In this document: positions 34,927-44,823 of the stretch, in pieces
Position numbering within the stretch: the stretch's first letter is position 1
Layout: every line of letters starts with the position of its first letter
NCBI GenBank assembly: GCA_049366695.1
Contig: JBMNCR010000066.1
Coordinates: 15,724-79,723 of the forward strand
DNA length: 64,000 nt
Reading direction: 5' to 3'
From: JBMNCR01 sp049366695
Lineage (GTDB): Bacteria; Bacillota; Clostridia; Eubacteriales; Alkalibacteraceae
Notes under the pieces: generated by a model
Database searches by the model: none
Told to the model about the DNA's origin: nothing
Seen by the model: only the letters and a program-made list of their open reading frames with translations
Program-made: the position numbers and the translations under genes

Positions 34927-35735
34927 TGAAAAGAAATATAGTGCCTGTAATATCGATGTTGGCGGGATTTGTTTTAATAATAGGTTCCATTATGATGGAT
35001 GGAGATATACAAAGTTTTATAAGTGTGTCATCTCTAATTACAACTATAATAGGGTCATTTTGTGCTTTATTAATAAGTTTTCCATTAAAAACCTTATTAA
35101 AAATCCCGAGTATCCTTAAGATAGTAATTTCATCACCTAATGACAATAGAAAAGGATTAATCGATATTTTTTCAGATTTAGCTAGAAAAGCAAGGAAAGA
35201 TGGATTGCTTGCTTTAGAAGATGACATTAACTTAATAGAAGATGAGTTTTTAGTATCAGGATTGCAGATGGTAGTTGACGGAATAGAGCCTGATACAATA
35301 AGAGATATATTAATGTTAAAAGTAGAAACATCAGAGCGTAGACATAGGATGGGAGAAGAAATTTTTGTTAAGTGGGGTGAATTGGCTCCAGCTTTTGGTA
35401 TGATTGGCACATTAATAGGATTAATAATTATGTTAAGTAATTTAGATGATGCTAGTGCAATAGGAGTTGGAATGGCAACTGCTTTGATTACTACTTTTTA
35501 TGGAGCACTATCAGCCAATTTAATATTTTTACCTATTGCCTCCAATTTAAGTACACAAACTGATGAAGAAGTATTTACTAGGGAAATGGTGGTTGAAGGG
35601 ATAATTGAAATTCAAGCAGGAACAAATCCAAGAATACTTGAAGAAAAATTATTAACATATTTATCTCCCGAAGAACAGTTGAAAATTAAAGAAGAAAAAA
35701 GTAATGGTAAAAAAGAGGCTGATTCTTATGAGTAA
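34926..35735 (+). CDS. motA: Flagellar stator protein MotA
   Basis: A 269-residue MotA with four membrane segments: two near the N terminus (about 6-24 and 32-52) and two at about 155-175 and 180-205 (APAFGMIGTLIGLIIML; GVGMATALITTFYGALSANLIF). The large cytoplasmic loop between contacts FliG. GGAGG lies before the ATG. Confidence 0.96.
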   Translation: MKRNIVPVISMLAGFVLIIGSIMMDGDIQSFISVSSLITTIIGSFCALLISFPLKTLLKIPSILKIVISSPNDNRKGLIDIFSDLARKARKDGLLALEDDINLIEDEFLVSGLQMVVDGIEPDTIRDILMLKVETSERRHRMGEEIFVKWGELAPAFGMIGTLIGLIIMLSNLDDASAIGVGMATALITTFYGALSANLIFLPIASNLSTQTDEEVFTREMVVEGIIEIQAGTNPRILEEKLLTYLSPEEQLKIKEEKSNGKKEADSYE

Positions 35736-36495
35736 AAGAAGGAGCTCGAATAAAAAAGAAAAGGAAAGTAGTGGAGGAGGTTGGATTACGACTTTTTCTG
35801 ACCTAATGTCCTTACTTTTAACTTTTTTTATTTTGTTATATTCAATGTCTACTATCGATGTTGTTAAATTTAGAAATATTAGTTATTCTTTACAAGCAGT
35901 ACTAATGGGAGAAGGACAACCTACTATAAATGAAGGAGCAAAAAATGATGATCCTATTCCTATAGATGATAATAAAGAAGTAAGTGAAATTGATGAAACT
36001 ACTATTAAAGAAGAGATACTTGTTATGTACGAAAAAGTACGAGAGTATATTGATGAAGAGGGATTAAAAGCTGAAGTATCTGTAAGTGCTAATAAAAGAG
36101 GAGTATATGTAGATATCAAAGAAGCTATTCTATTTGAATCGGGCAGTGCTGAGATTAAGAGCAGTGGTAAAAGAGTACTAAGCCAATTAGAGAAACTATT
36201 CAATGATTTCTCAAACGAGATAGTTGTTGAAGGTCATACAGACAATGTGCCAATTAGTCGTATCATATATCCAAGTAACTGGGAGTTATCTTCAGCTCGT
36301 GCAATATCAGTAGTACGATATTTAAGTGAAAAAAAAGGTATTGAGCCAAGTAGACTATCAGCTATCGGTTATGGAGAATATCGACCCATAGTTAATAATA
36401 ATAGTGATAAGAATAGAGCTCTTAATAGAAGGGTTAATATATTGATAATAATTAATGATGAAAGTGGGGAAATAGATGTCACCGGAGGAAACTAA
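35728..36495 (+). CDS. motB: Flagellar stator protein MotB
   Basis: A 255-residue MotB. The single membrane segment TFSDLMSLLLTFFILLYSM contains the ion-carrying Asp25. The C-terminal OmpA-like domain (about 125-250) binds peptidoglycan: VVEGHTDNVPISR and NWELSSARAISVVRYL. ATG 35728 is preceded by AAAGAGG at 9 bases and overlaps motA by 8 bases. Whether protons or sodium drive the motor cannot be decided here. Confidence 0.96.
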   Translation: MSKRRSSNKKEKESSGGGWITTFSDLMSLLLTFFILLYSMSTIDVVKFRNISYSLQAVLMGEGQPTINEGAKNDDPIPIDDNKEVSEIDETTIKEEILVMYEKVREYIDEEGLKAEVSVSANKRGVYVDIKEAILFESGSAEIKSSGKRVLSQLEKLFNDFSNEIVVEGHTDNVPISRIIYPSNWELSSARAISVVRYLSEKKGIEPSRLSAIGYGEYRPIVNNNSDKNRALNRRVNILIIINDESGEIDVTGGN

Positions 36496-36934
36496 ACAGA
36501 AAAAAAGTAAATTTAAATTGATAGTTATTATTCTAATTGTATTAGTTTTACTATTATCTACTGTTATAGGATATTTTGCAATAACTGGAAAAAGCATAGC
36601 AACTGTTTTAAGCAGCTTTGAGAAACATGAAGAGTTTTATATAGTTTTAGATGATTTTGTGGTCAACATTAATGGAATAAATGATAAAAGTAATTATTTA
36701 AAGACACAGGTATCATTAAGTTACACAAATAAAAAATATGAAGATATAATTTCTTCAAACACCAGTAAAATAAGAGATGTAATAATTACTAGTTTAAGAG
36801 AAAAAAGCACTGTCGAACTATTAAATTGCGATAATATTGAACAAATCAAGCAGGAAATAGTTCAAAATGTAAATGAAATACTAAATCAAGAAGTGGTTGA
36901 AAACCTATATTTTACTGATTTTTTAATTCAATAA
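36476..36934 (+). CDS. fliL: Flagellar basal body-associated protein FliL
   Basis: A 152-residue FliL: a basic N terminus, one membrane segment (about 13-35, KLIVIILIVLVLLLSTVIGYF) and a periplasmic-side domain (FYIVLDDFVVNINGINDKSNYLKTQVSLSYTN). It surrounds the stator at the rod. It overlaps motB by 20 bases. Confidence 0.92.
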   Translation: MSPEETKQKKSKFKLIVIILIVLVLLLSTVIGYFAITGKSIATVLSSFEKHEEFYIVLDDFVVNINGINDKSNYLKTQVSLSYTNKKYEDIISSNTSKIRDVIITSLREKSTVELLNCDNIEQIKQEIVQNVNEILNQEVVENLYFTDFLIQ

Positions 36935-36946
36935 AGGAGTGTATAG

Positions 36947-37279
36947 ATGGATTTTGGTGTACTCATATCATTGGTACAAATTATTGTTGCATTACTTATA
37001 GTGATTGCTTTAGCTTATATCTCTCTTAGAGTAAGTAATAAATTTATTAACAAAAATAGTAATATGATAAAAATCGTTGAAAGAGTAGGTGTATCTAATA
37101 ATTCATCTTTGTGTATTGTAAATGTATGTGACTCTTATTATCTTATGAGTCTATGTAATAGTGAAAATAAAATATTGAAAGAACTCAATAAAGAAGACGT
37201 AACTCGCATGATAAAAGAAATACAGATACAAAAAAGAGAATCTGTTAATTTTAGCAATTTATTTGGAATGAGGAAATAA
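36947..37279 (+). CDS. fliO: Flagellar biosynthetic protein FliO (FliZ)
   Basis: A 110-residue FliO-like protein: N-terminal membrane segment (LISLVQIIVALLIVIALAYISLRV) and a small cytoplasmic domain (IVERVGVSNNSSLCIVNVCDSYYLMSLCNSENKILKEL). It is the usual poorly conserved gene before fliP. AAAGGAG precedes the ATG. Confidence 0.87.
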   Translation: MDFGVLISLVQIIVALLIVIALAYISLRVSNKFINKNSNMIKIVERVGVSNNSSLCIVNVCDSYYLMSLCNSENKILKELNKEDVTRMIKEIQIQKRESVNFSNLFGMRK

Positions 37280-37280
37280 T

Positions 37281-38039
37281 TTGAATAAAAAAATAGTACT
37301 ACTGTCTTTAATTGTGATTATGATGATACTTTTTATACCTAAACCAGTTTTTGCTTTAGATAATATTGAAAATATAGGGGTAATATTTGATTCTGAAAAC
37401 GAAGAACCGCAAGCAACGGTAGACACGGTAAAATTGTTAATATTAATGACGGTATTAACGCTTGCTCCTTCTTTTTTAATTTTAACTACGTCATTTACAA
37501 GGATAGTAGTAGTTTTATCATTTTTAAGAAATGCCATGGGCACACAACAATCACCACCTACTCAACTTTTGATTGGACTTGCATTATTTTTAACTTTCTT
37601 TATAATGCAACCAGTATATACTCAAGTAATGGATCAAGCGGTAACACCGTTTGTAAATGAAGAAATAAGTCAGGGAGAAGCAATGGAAATAGCGGCAGTT
37701 CCTATAAAGGAATTTATGTTAGAACAAACAAGAGAAAAGGATTTAGCTCTGTTTTTAAGAGCTTCGAATGGCGATAATGTTGATGATCCAATTGATTTGC
37801 CTTTAACTGTAGTTGTACCTGCATTTGCTATTAGTGAACTTAAAACTGCTTTTAGTATAGGATTTATTATATATATACCATTTCTAGTAATTGATATGAT
37901 TGTGGCAAGTATATTAATGTCTATGGGGATGTTTATGTTACCACCTGTTATGATTTCATTGCCATTTAAGTTACTATTATTTATTTTGTTAGACGGTTGG
38001 TACTTAGTAGTAGAGTCACTACTAAAAAGTTTTACGTAG
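37281..38039 (+). CDS. fliP: Flagellar export gate protein FliP
   Basis: A 252-residue FliP. It starts with TTG and a cleavable signal peptide (MNKKIVLLSLIVIMMILFIP, then KPVFA). The mature part has the family motifs TSFTRIVVVLSFLRNAMGTQQSPP and DMIVASILMSMGMFMLPPVMISLPFKLLLFILLDGW. It builds the export gate with FliQ and FliR. Confidence 0.96.
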   Translation: MNKKIVLLSLIVIMMILFIPKPVFALDNIENIGVIFDSENEEPQATVDTVKLLILMTVLTLAPSFLILTTSFTRIVVVLSFLRNAMGTQQSPPTQLLIGLALFLTFFIMQPVYTQVMDQAVTPFVNEEISQGEAMEIAAVPIKEFMLEQTREKDLALFLRASNGDNVDDPIDLPLTVVVPAFAISELKTAFSIGFIIYIPFLVIDMIVASILMSMGMFMLPPVMISLPFKLLLFILLDGWYLVVESLLKSFT

Positions 38040-38051
38040 AGGTGAAAAATA

Positions 38052-38318
38052 ATGACACAAGTTATGGTAACAGATATATTAAGAAATATGTTTATTACAA
38101 TAATTATTACTTCGGGACCTATACTACTAACAGCTTTAGTAATAGGTTTAATAATCAGTATATTACAGGCAACTACTCAAATTCAGGAACAGACCTTGAG
38201 TTTTGTTCCGAAAATTGTTGCAGTTATGTTTGCGTTAATAATTTTTGGTAATTTTATTATAAATACACTGATTACCTTTACTACGAACTTATATGAATTA
38301 ATTCCTACGCTGATTTAG
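38052..38318 (+). CDS. fliQ: Flagellar export gate protein FliQ
   Basis: An 88-residue protein with two membrane helices (about 17-38 and 52-74) and the family motif LISILQATTQIQEQTLSFVPKI. GAGGTGA precedes the ATG. It lies between fliP and fliR as expected. Confidence 0.95.
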   Translation: MTQVMVTDILRNMFITIIITSGPILLTALVIGLIISILQATTQIQEQTLSFVPKIVAVMFALIIFGNFIINTLITFTTNLYELIPTLI

Positions 38319-38330
38319 GAGAAAAAGCAT

Positions 38331-39086
38331 ATGGTAATTTTATTGCAAAAGTTTATATTAATACTAGTTAGGATTACTGCTTTTATTGTTTTATGTCCTG
38401 CCTTTTCATTTAAAGGTTTATCAAACATATTTAAGGTTGCATTTTCAATATGCGTGACTTTTGTAGTATATATGTATACTCCTGATATGGAAATTATAGG
38501 AGAAAGTTTGGTTTTTACATTATTAGTGATAAAAGAGACGTTATTAGGATTGACACTAGGTTATGTAACAAAACTATTATTTTCAATTATGGAAATAGCT
38601 GGACAATTAATTGATTTTCAAATCGGATATTCAATGGCATCAGTGTATGATCCAAGCATAGGTAATACAGCTTCAAATTATGGTAAATTGTATTATTGGA
38701 TGTCTATATGTATATTTTTTATTTTAGATTTACATCATCAAGTAATATTAACTATAATAGAGTCATTTGATTTTATCCCCCTTACTCTAGGCACTTTAAG
38801 TGGGATTAATATAGAAAGTATAGTATATATATTTGGAATTACCTTTAGTACGGCTTTTAACATAGCGGCGCCCATGATTATAGTCATACTTATAACAGAT
38901 ATAGTAATGGGGATTATAGCTAGAACAGTTCCTCAAATAAATGTGTTAATGTTGGGAATGCCCATGAAATCAATAGTAGGCTTTTTTGTAATGATGATTA
39001 TGTTATCTTCCTTAGTACAAACTACTGGAAATACATTATTGTTAATACCTGAATATTTAGAAAAGATATTAACTTTTTTTAAATAA
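38331..39086 (+). CDS. fliR: Flagellar export gate protein FliR
   Basis: A 251-residue integral membrane protein with the FliR motifs FVTKLLF-type segment, GQLIDFQIGYSMASVYDP and DIVMGIIARTVPQINVLMLGMPMKSIVGF. Several long hydrophobic helices span its length. It completes the export-gate core with FliP and FliQ. Confidence 0.95.
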   Translation: MVILLQKFILILVRITAFIVLCPAFSFKGLSNIFKVAFSICVTFVVYMYTPDMEIIGESLVFTLLVIKETLLGLTLGYVTKLLFSIMEIAGQLIDFQIGYSMASVYDPSIGNTASNYGKLYYWMSICIFFILDLHHQVILTIIESFDFIPLTLGTLSGINIESIVYIFGITFSTAFNIAAPMIIVILITDIVMGIIARTVPQINVLMLGMPMKSIVGFFVMMIMLSSLVQTTGNTLLLIPEYLEKILTFFK

Positions 39087-39100
39087 ATCTGGAGGGAAAT

Positions 39101-40171
39101 ATGCAAGATAAGCAGAGTAGAACTGAAGAGGCAACCCCGAAGAAGATTAGAGACGCAAAGAAAAAAGGACAAGTAGCTAAAAGTGGAGACTTAAATGCCG
39201 CAGTATCATTGTTTGTTTTTACAATTTTGATGTATTTTTTAGGACGATACCTATTAACAAATACAATGATATTTTTAGAAAACTCTTTAAGTATTGATTT
39301 TTCAACCGTTATTACTGCAGGCAGTGCTGGTAAAATACTTTTAAATGCATTAATGTACTTTGCAATATTGTTATTTCCTTTTGCAGCGATAGCAATAATA
39401 ACTGGTATTATAATAAACCTGATACAAACTAGATTTATTTTTACCGTGGAACCATTAAAACCTGATTTTAAGAAATTAAATCCAATAGAAGGTTTTAAAA
39501 ACTTAGTATCAGCAAAATCAATTTTTGATTTAGCCAAAAATCTTCTAAAGTTAATTATCGTTCTATTTATCACATATAGAATCGTATCTGTTGAATTAAT
39601 GAAGGTTTTGAATGCAAGTCAAATAGGTAGTGAAAAATTATTTTTCTTGATGATTGATTTAGTTAGAGTATTATGTATTAATATCTCTATAGTAATTTTA
39701 GCTCTTGCAATAATTGATTATGTATTTCAAATTAGAGAATTTAAAAAAAAGTTGAGAATGACAAAACAAGAAGTAAAAGATGAGCATAAAGAAATGGAAG
39801 GTAATCCGCAAATAAAGTCTGCGCGACAGCAAAAACAAAGAGAACTAGCTATGAGTAGAATGATGTCTGCAATAAAAGAATCTGATGTGGTAATAACTAA
39901 TCCAACTCATATTGCTGTAGTTTTGAGATACAATTCAAAAAAAGATAAAGCACCTATTGTGACTGCGAAAGGTTTAGATTATTTAGCAGAGAGAATTAAG
40001 AAAAATGCTCGAGAGAATAAAATACCTATTATAGAAAATAAACCAGTTGCTCAAGCAATGTATAAGAAAGTTGAAATAGGAGAGCATGTTCCAATTGAAT
40101 TATATAAAGTAATAGCTGAAATATTAGCTGTTGTTTATCAAATGAAGAACAGAAATAAGGGGAAAATTTAA
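39101..40171 (+). CDS. flhB: Flagellar export switch protein FlhB
   Basis: A 356-residue FlhB. It opens with the typical RTEEATPKKIRDAKKKGQVAKSGDL, has four membrane segments, and a C-terminal cytoplasmic domain with the self-cleavage site NPTH (VVITNPTHIAVVLRY). Cleavage at this site lets FliK switch export from rod/hook to filament substrates. GGAGGG precedes the ATG. Confidence 0.96.
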   Translation: MQDKQSRTEEATPKKIRDAKKKGQVAKSGDLNAAVSLFVFTILMYFLGRYLLTNTMIFLENSLSIDFSTVITAGSAGKILLNALMYFAILLFPFAAIAIITGIIINLIQTRFIFTVEPLKPDFKKLNPIEGFKNLVSAKSIFDLAKNLLKLIIVLFITYRIVSVELMKVLNASQIGSEKLFFLMIDLVRVLCINISIVILALAIIDYVFQIREFKKKLRMTKQEVKDEHKEMEGNPQIKSARQQKQRELAMSRMMSAIKESDVVITNPTHIAVVLRYNSKKDKAPIVTAKGLDYLAERIKKNARENKIPIIENKPVAQAMYKKVEIGEHVPIELYKVIAEILAVVYQMKNRNKGKI

Positions 40172-40195
40172 TAAACATCTAAGAGGAGCTTACGT

Positions 40196-42262
40196 ATGCC
40201 ACAATTCTTTAAAAATATAATTGAATCTGTAAATAAATATATAGAAATAGTAGTTGCTTTTGGAGTTATTGGAATTATTGCAATAATTATATTACCTATG
40301 CCTAGTCAATTGCTTGATATTCTGTTGATTATTAATTTAACTTTTGGGATAGTAATTTTATTATCCACACTTTTTGCTAAAAACGTTTTGGAGTTTTCTG
40401 TTTTTCCTACATTGTTATTGATAGTAACTATGTTTAGATTGGGATTAAATGTATCATCCACACGATTAATACTAAGTGCTGGAGAGGCAGGTAAAGTAAT
40501 TAATGCATTTGCTAATTTTGTAACTGGGAACAATTATATTGTAGGAGCCGTTATCTTTATTATCATAGTTATAGTGCAATTAGTTGTAGTAACTAATGGA
40601 GCGAGCAGAGTTTCAGAGGTAGCAGCAAGATTTACTCTAGATGCTATGCCAGGAAAACAAATGGCAATAGATGCTGATTTAAACTCAGGATTGATTGATG
40701 AAAAAACTGCTAGAAAAAGAAGAATAGAGTTGCAAAGGCAAGCAGATTTTTATGGTGCAATGGATGGAGCAAGTAAGTTTGTAAAAGGAGATGCAATTGC
40801 GGGTATTATTATAACTATAATTAATCTTCTTGGAGGAATATTAATATTTTCCATACAAAACAATTTAGGTGCATTAGAGGCTTTGGATAAATTCGGAAAA
40901 TTAACTATTGGTGACGGACTTGTTAGTCAAATTCCTGCATTACTTATTTCAGTGGCATCGGGAATTTTAGTTACAAGATCTGGAAATGATCAAAGTTTTG
41001 GTACCTCATTGTCAGGAGAATTATTTTCTACTTCAAAAGTTATGATCGTTACATCTATAATATTATTTAGTATTGGGTTAGTACCGGCTTTTCCTACTTT
41101 TCCTTTCTTAATTATTTCTTTGATAATTGGAGGAATTGGATATTTGCTTTATGAAAATGAAAAAGCACTATCAGAAGTAGCAACTACAGAAACAGAAGTG
41201 AAATCTGAAAAAAATGAACGAGAAGAATCTGTAACTACTTTTCAAGTAGAACCGATATCATTAGAAATAGGATATGGATTGATTACATTAGTAGATGAAA
41301 GCAATGATGGGAATTTAATAAATCATATTACATCTATTAGGAGACAATGTGCTACTGAATTAGGAATAGTAGTAAATCCTATCAGAATAAGAGATAATCT
41401 TCAGTTAAATCCAAACCAATATTCTATAAAGATTAAAGGAAATGAAGTTTCCAAAGGTGAAATATATATAAATAAGTATTTAGTAATCGATCCTGGTACA
41501 AATGATTTTGATATTGATGGGATAAATACTAAAGAGCCTGCTTTTGGTCTTGATGCCATCTGGATAGAAGAAAAGGATAAAGAAAAAGCTGATTTGAATG
41601 GATACACAATAGTAGAACCTGTTAATGTACTTGTAACCCATCTTAAAGAGATAATAAAAAATCATAGTTATGATTTAATAGGTCGTCAAGAAGTTAAACA
41701 GTTATTAGAAGGAATTAAAGACAAGTATAATGTAGTGGTAGATGAGCTTATACCTGATATAATGTCATTAGGGGAAGTGCAAAAAGTATTGCAAAATTTA
41801 CTAAAGGAAAATGTTCCTATATTCGATCTAGTAACAATACTTGAGATTTTAGCAGATAATGGTCCCAAAACGAAGGATATCGAGGTTTTAACTGAGCATG
41901 TAAGACATTCTCTTAAGAGAACAATTGTAAAGGAATATTTAAATGACAGTGGTGGTTTGATAGTTGTAACTATTCATCCAAATTTAGAAGGAATAATATC
42001 TAAAAATATTCAGAAATCTATATCAGGATCTATACCTGTGTTAGAACCCAATATTATTACGAAAATTTTTGATAGTATAAAGAATAATAATAACATATTA
42101 ATGATGAAAGGAATGCAAATGGTTATTTTAGCATCACCTAATATAAGAACTGCATTTAGAAACTTAATATCCATTACTTTTCCTACTATACCTGTTTTAT
42201 CTTTAAATGAAATACCAAATGATATTGAAATTGAAGCAATGGGGCAGGTGGAAGTTAAATGA
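40196..42262 (+). CDS. flhA: Flagellar export gate protein FlhA
   Basis: A 688-residue FlhA. The N-terminal half is membrane-embedded (about eight helices) with the conserved LNVSSTRLIL and FHIPEP-region equivalent AARFTLDAMPGKQMAIDADLNSG. The C-terminal cytoplasmic domain (about 330-688) docks chaperone-substrate complexes and ends with conserved VVILASPNIRTAFRNLI-like sequence. The stop overlaps flhF by 4 bases. Confidence 0.96.
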   Translation: MPQFFKNIIESVNKYIEIVVAFGVIGIIAIIILPMPSQLLDILLIINLTFGIVILLSTLFAKNVLEFSVFPTLLLIVTMFRLGLNVSSTRLILSAGEAGKVINAFANFVTGNNYIVGAVIFIIIVIVQLVVVTNGASRVSEVAARFTLDAMPGKQMAIDADLNSGLIDEKTARKRRIELQRQADFYGAMDGASKFVKGDAIAGIIITIINLLGGILIFSIQNNLGALEALDKFGKLTIGDGLVSQIPALLISVASGILVTRSGNDQSFGTSLSGELFSTSKVMIVTSIILFSIGLVPAFPTFPFLIISLIIGGIGYLLYENEKALSEVATTETEVKSEKNEREESVTTFQVEPISLEIGYGLITLVDESNDGNLINHITSIRRQCATELGIVVNPIRIRDNLQLNPNQYSIKIKGNEVSKGEIYINKYLVIDPGTNDFDIDGINTKEPAFGLDAIWIEEKDKEKADLNGYTIVEPVNVLVTHLKEIIKNHSYDLIGRQEVKQLLEGIKDKYNVVVDELIPDIMSLGEVQKVLQNLLKENVPIFDLVTILEILADNGPKTKDIEVLTEHVRHSLKRTIVKEYLNDSGGLIVVTIHPNLEGIISKNIQKSISGSIPVLEPNIITKIFDSIKNNNNILMMKGMQMVILASPNIRTAFRNLISITFPTIPVLSLNEIPNDIEIEAMGQVEVK

Positions 42263-43248
42263 TTATTAAAAAATATGTTGTCAGTGATATGAGAGAAGCG
42301 ATTATAAGAGCTAAGTACGAATTAGGTAGGGAAGCTGTTATTATTAGTCAACGCAAAGTTAAAGATGGAAAATGGTTTATACCTTTCAAGAAAAACAAAT
42401 TGGAAGTAACTGTAGCTATTGAAGAAGATATAGCAAAAGAAAATCCACTAAAAAATAATAAAAACTATATTTCATCAAAGAATGAAAATAAAAATACTAG
42501 TGGTATATTTACAAATCTCAGTGATAATAGCAGACAAAAACTATCTAATTATTGCAAACTACATAAGAAAAATCAAGATGATTTAATACAAGAAAATTTA
42601 AGAGAATTTATTTTAGAAAATTTTAAGAATAATTGTTTTGAAAAGAAAATTGAATTTAGTAAAATCAATGCTTTTATTGGTCCTACTGGAGTAGGAAAAA
42701 CTACAACTATTGCAAAAATTGCTTCAAATGAATATTTAGTAAATAAAAAAAAAGTTGGACTCATTACGATGGATACATATAGAATAGGTGCTGTTGAACA
42801 ATTGAAAACTTATGCTAATATATTAGGAATTCCATGTGAAACGGTAGAGAGACCTCAAGAAATGGAGAAAAAAATTGATAAACTAAGTTATTGCGATATT
42901 ATTTTAATTGATACTGTGGGAACAAGCCAAAAGAATACGGATAAAATGGATGATATATATAAATATTTAAATGCCATTAGTGAAGATATGAATAAATACC
43001 TTGTGTTGAGTATTTCAACAGAAAAAGAAACGACATTATCAATTTTAGATAAATACAAAAAATTGAATTATAATGCCATTATATTAACAAAATTTGATGA
43101 AGTAAATACTTTTCATAATTTCTGGAATTTATTAGAAAATAATAAGATGCCAGTTCAGTTTTTTTGTTTTGGACAGGATGTACCCGAGGATATAAAAAAA
43201 GCATCAATAGACAATGTAATATCTTTCTTATGGGGTGAGCTAGTATGA
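42259..43248 (+). CDS. flhF: Flagellar biosynthesis GTPase FlhF
   Basis: A 329-residue SRP-type GTPase. N-terminal basic domain (MIIKKYVVSDMREAIIRAKYELGREAVIIS), then the NG domain with P-loop GPTGVGKTTT (about 138-147), MDTYRIGAVEQLKTYA and DTVGTSQ. It helps position flagella. The N-terminal domain is short compared with some homologues. It overlaps flhG by 4 bases. Confidence 0.94.
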   Translation: MIIKKYVVSDMREAIIRAKYELGREAVIISQRKVKDGKWFIPFKKNKLEVTVAIEEDIAKENPLKNNKNYISSKNENKNTSGIFTNLSDNSRQKLSNYCKLHKKNQDDLIQENLREFILENFKNNCFEKKIEFSKINAFIGPTGVGKTTTIAKIASNEYLVNKKKVGLITMDTYRIGAVEQLKTYANILGIPCETVERPQEMEKKIDKLSYCDIILIDTVGTSQKNTDKMDDIYKYLNAISEDMNKYLVLSISTEKETTLSILDKYKKLNYNAIILTKFDEVNTFHNFWNLLENNKMPVQFFCFGQDVPEDIKKASIDNVISFLWGELV

Positions 43249-44123
43249 TGATAGATCAAGCAAATGAATTGCGTAAAATGGTTATTAATAAGAATAAAAT
43301 TGAAAAAGAGATAAATAATCACTATATAAAAATTTACTCTGTAGTGAGTGGTAAGGGCGGTGTAGGTAAAACTAATTTTACTGTAAACCTTGCAATAAAG
43401 TTGCAACAGGCGGGAAAAAGAGTCTTAATATTAGATGCCGATATTGGTATGTCAAATGTTGATATTATTCTTGGAATAGAATCAAAAAAAGACTTGTTCG
43501 ATTTTATAAAAGGAGATTCTACTTTACAAGATATTATAGTACATGGACCTTTAGGAATAGATATGATCTCTGGTGGATCTGGATTATTTAGTATGGAAAA
43601 TTTAAACTATACTAAGCAACAGCAATTTATCGAAGGGTTAAGTGAACTAGGGGAATATGATATTCTAATAATTGATAATGGGGCAGGCATCAGTAAAGAA
43701 TCGTTAACTTTTATTACGTTTTCACATGAAGTAATCATAATAACAACACCTGAACCTACAGCTATTACAGATGCATATAGAGTATTAAAAGCAATTTCTA
43801 CATATAAATTGAAAGATAAAGTGAAAGTAGTAATCAATCAAGTGCGAAAAAAATCTTTTGGTGAAGAAACATATAATAAACTATTGAAAACATCGGAACA
43901 ATTTTTAGATATAGAATTAGAAAAAATTGGTTACATTTTTGATGACATTAGGGTAAATAAAGCTATTATGGAACAAAACCCTATGGTAATAAAATATCCT
44001 AATGCTCTAGCTAGTAGGAATATAAAAGAAATATGTAATTATATATTAGGAGATATAAATTATAATAATAGTGTATCAAGTATAAAACAATTGAGTAATA
44101 GGTTTATAAAAATATTTGGTTAA
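43245..44123 (+). CDS. flhG: Flagellar number regulator FlhG (MinD-like ATPase)
   Basis: A 292-residue ParA/MinD-type ATPase. The N-terminal helix DQANELRKMV matches the DQAxxLR activator motif by which FlhG stimulates FlhF GTPase. The deviant Walker A GKGGVGKTN (about 36) and Walker B region RVLILDADIGMSNVDIILG follow. FlhF and FlhG together control placement and number of flagella. Confidence 0.94.
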   Translation: MMIDQANELRKMVINKNKIEKEINNHYIKIYSVVSGKGGVGKTNFTVNLAIKLQQAGKRVLILDADIGMSNVDIILGIESKKDLFDFIKGDSTLQDIIVHGPLGIDMISGGSGLFSMENLNYTKQQQFIEGLSELGEYDILIIDNGAGISKESLTFITFSHEVIIITTPEPTAITDAYRVLKAISTYKLKDKVKVVINQVRKKSFGEETYNKLLKTSEQFLDIELEKIGYIFDDIRVNKAIMEQNPMVIKYPNALASRNIKEICNYILGDINYNNSVSSIKQLSNRFIKIFG

Positions 44124-44136
44124 TGGAGAAGTAAAT

Positions 44137-44808
44137 ATGGATATATTTAAAATTAATAGCAAAATTGAATTAGTTACTGAGGATGAAGATACTATTGTAG
44201 GTTTAATTCAAGATATAAACGAAAATAAAATATATGTATCTATACCACCCGATGATAGGAATTTTAAATTCTTAAGAATAGGACAAATATTAAAAGGTGT
44301 GATTTACAAAAATGAAAAAGTTATAGGATTTAATACAACATTATCTGATAGAATTCGAGGAGAATTACCTACTTATGAATTATCAGATATTAGTAATTTT
44401 TATACTATTCAAAGAAGACAAAATGTTAGAATACCATGTACAACTGCTATTAAATACTCTGGGAATAAGTACTTATTGAATATATGTGATTCAAATAATG
44501 AAGGTATTGAAATACAAGATAAAATTATAAAATATTTGAATGAAGGAATTATGTCTGATTTAAGTGCCGGTGGACTAAGATTTGCTTGTAGTGATAATTT
44601 TTATCCTAATCAAATGTTATTGCTTTTATTTAATATTGGTACTGAGAATATAATTGCTAAAGGTAGAATAATATACAAAAATATTACAAATCTACATAAT
44701 AAATCAATGTATTTTTATGGAATGAAATTTGAGGATTTGATAGAAGAAAAACAAGAAAAAATAATAAATCATATATTTATTTTAATGAGGAAAAATATCT
44801 TGAAATAG
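44137..44808 (+). CDS. PilZ-domain flagellar brake protein (YcgR-like)
   Basis: A 223-residue protein with an N-terminal YcgR-type domain (about 1-90) and a C-terminal PilZ domain. Both c-di-GMP-binding motifs are seen: RxxxR in RRQNVRIPC and DLSAGG in MSDLSAGGLRF. When c-di-GMP is bound such proteins slow the motor. ATG 44137 follows GGAGA by 7 bases; a TTG at 44116 overlaps flhG. It fits with the HD-GYP protein near the start of the cluster. Confidence 0.9.
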   Translation: MDIFKINSKIELVTEDEDTIVGLIQDINENKIYVSIPPDDRNFKFLRIGQILKGVIYKNEKVIGFNTTLSDRIRGELPTYELSDISNFYTIQRRQNVRIPCTTAIKYSGNKYLLNICDSNNEGIEIQDKIIKYLNEGIMSDLSAGGLRFACSDNFYPNQMLLLLFNIGTENIIAKGRIIYKNITNLHNKSMYFYGMKFEDLIEEKQEKIINHIFILMRKNILK

Positions 44809-44823
44809 GAAAGGTAATTTCAT

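Noticed and set aside
37997..38251. 84-codon frame over fliP/fliQ
   Set aside because: Out-of-frame shadow of fliQ; the fliQ frame carries the conserved motif and ribosome site.
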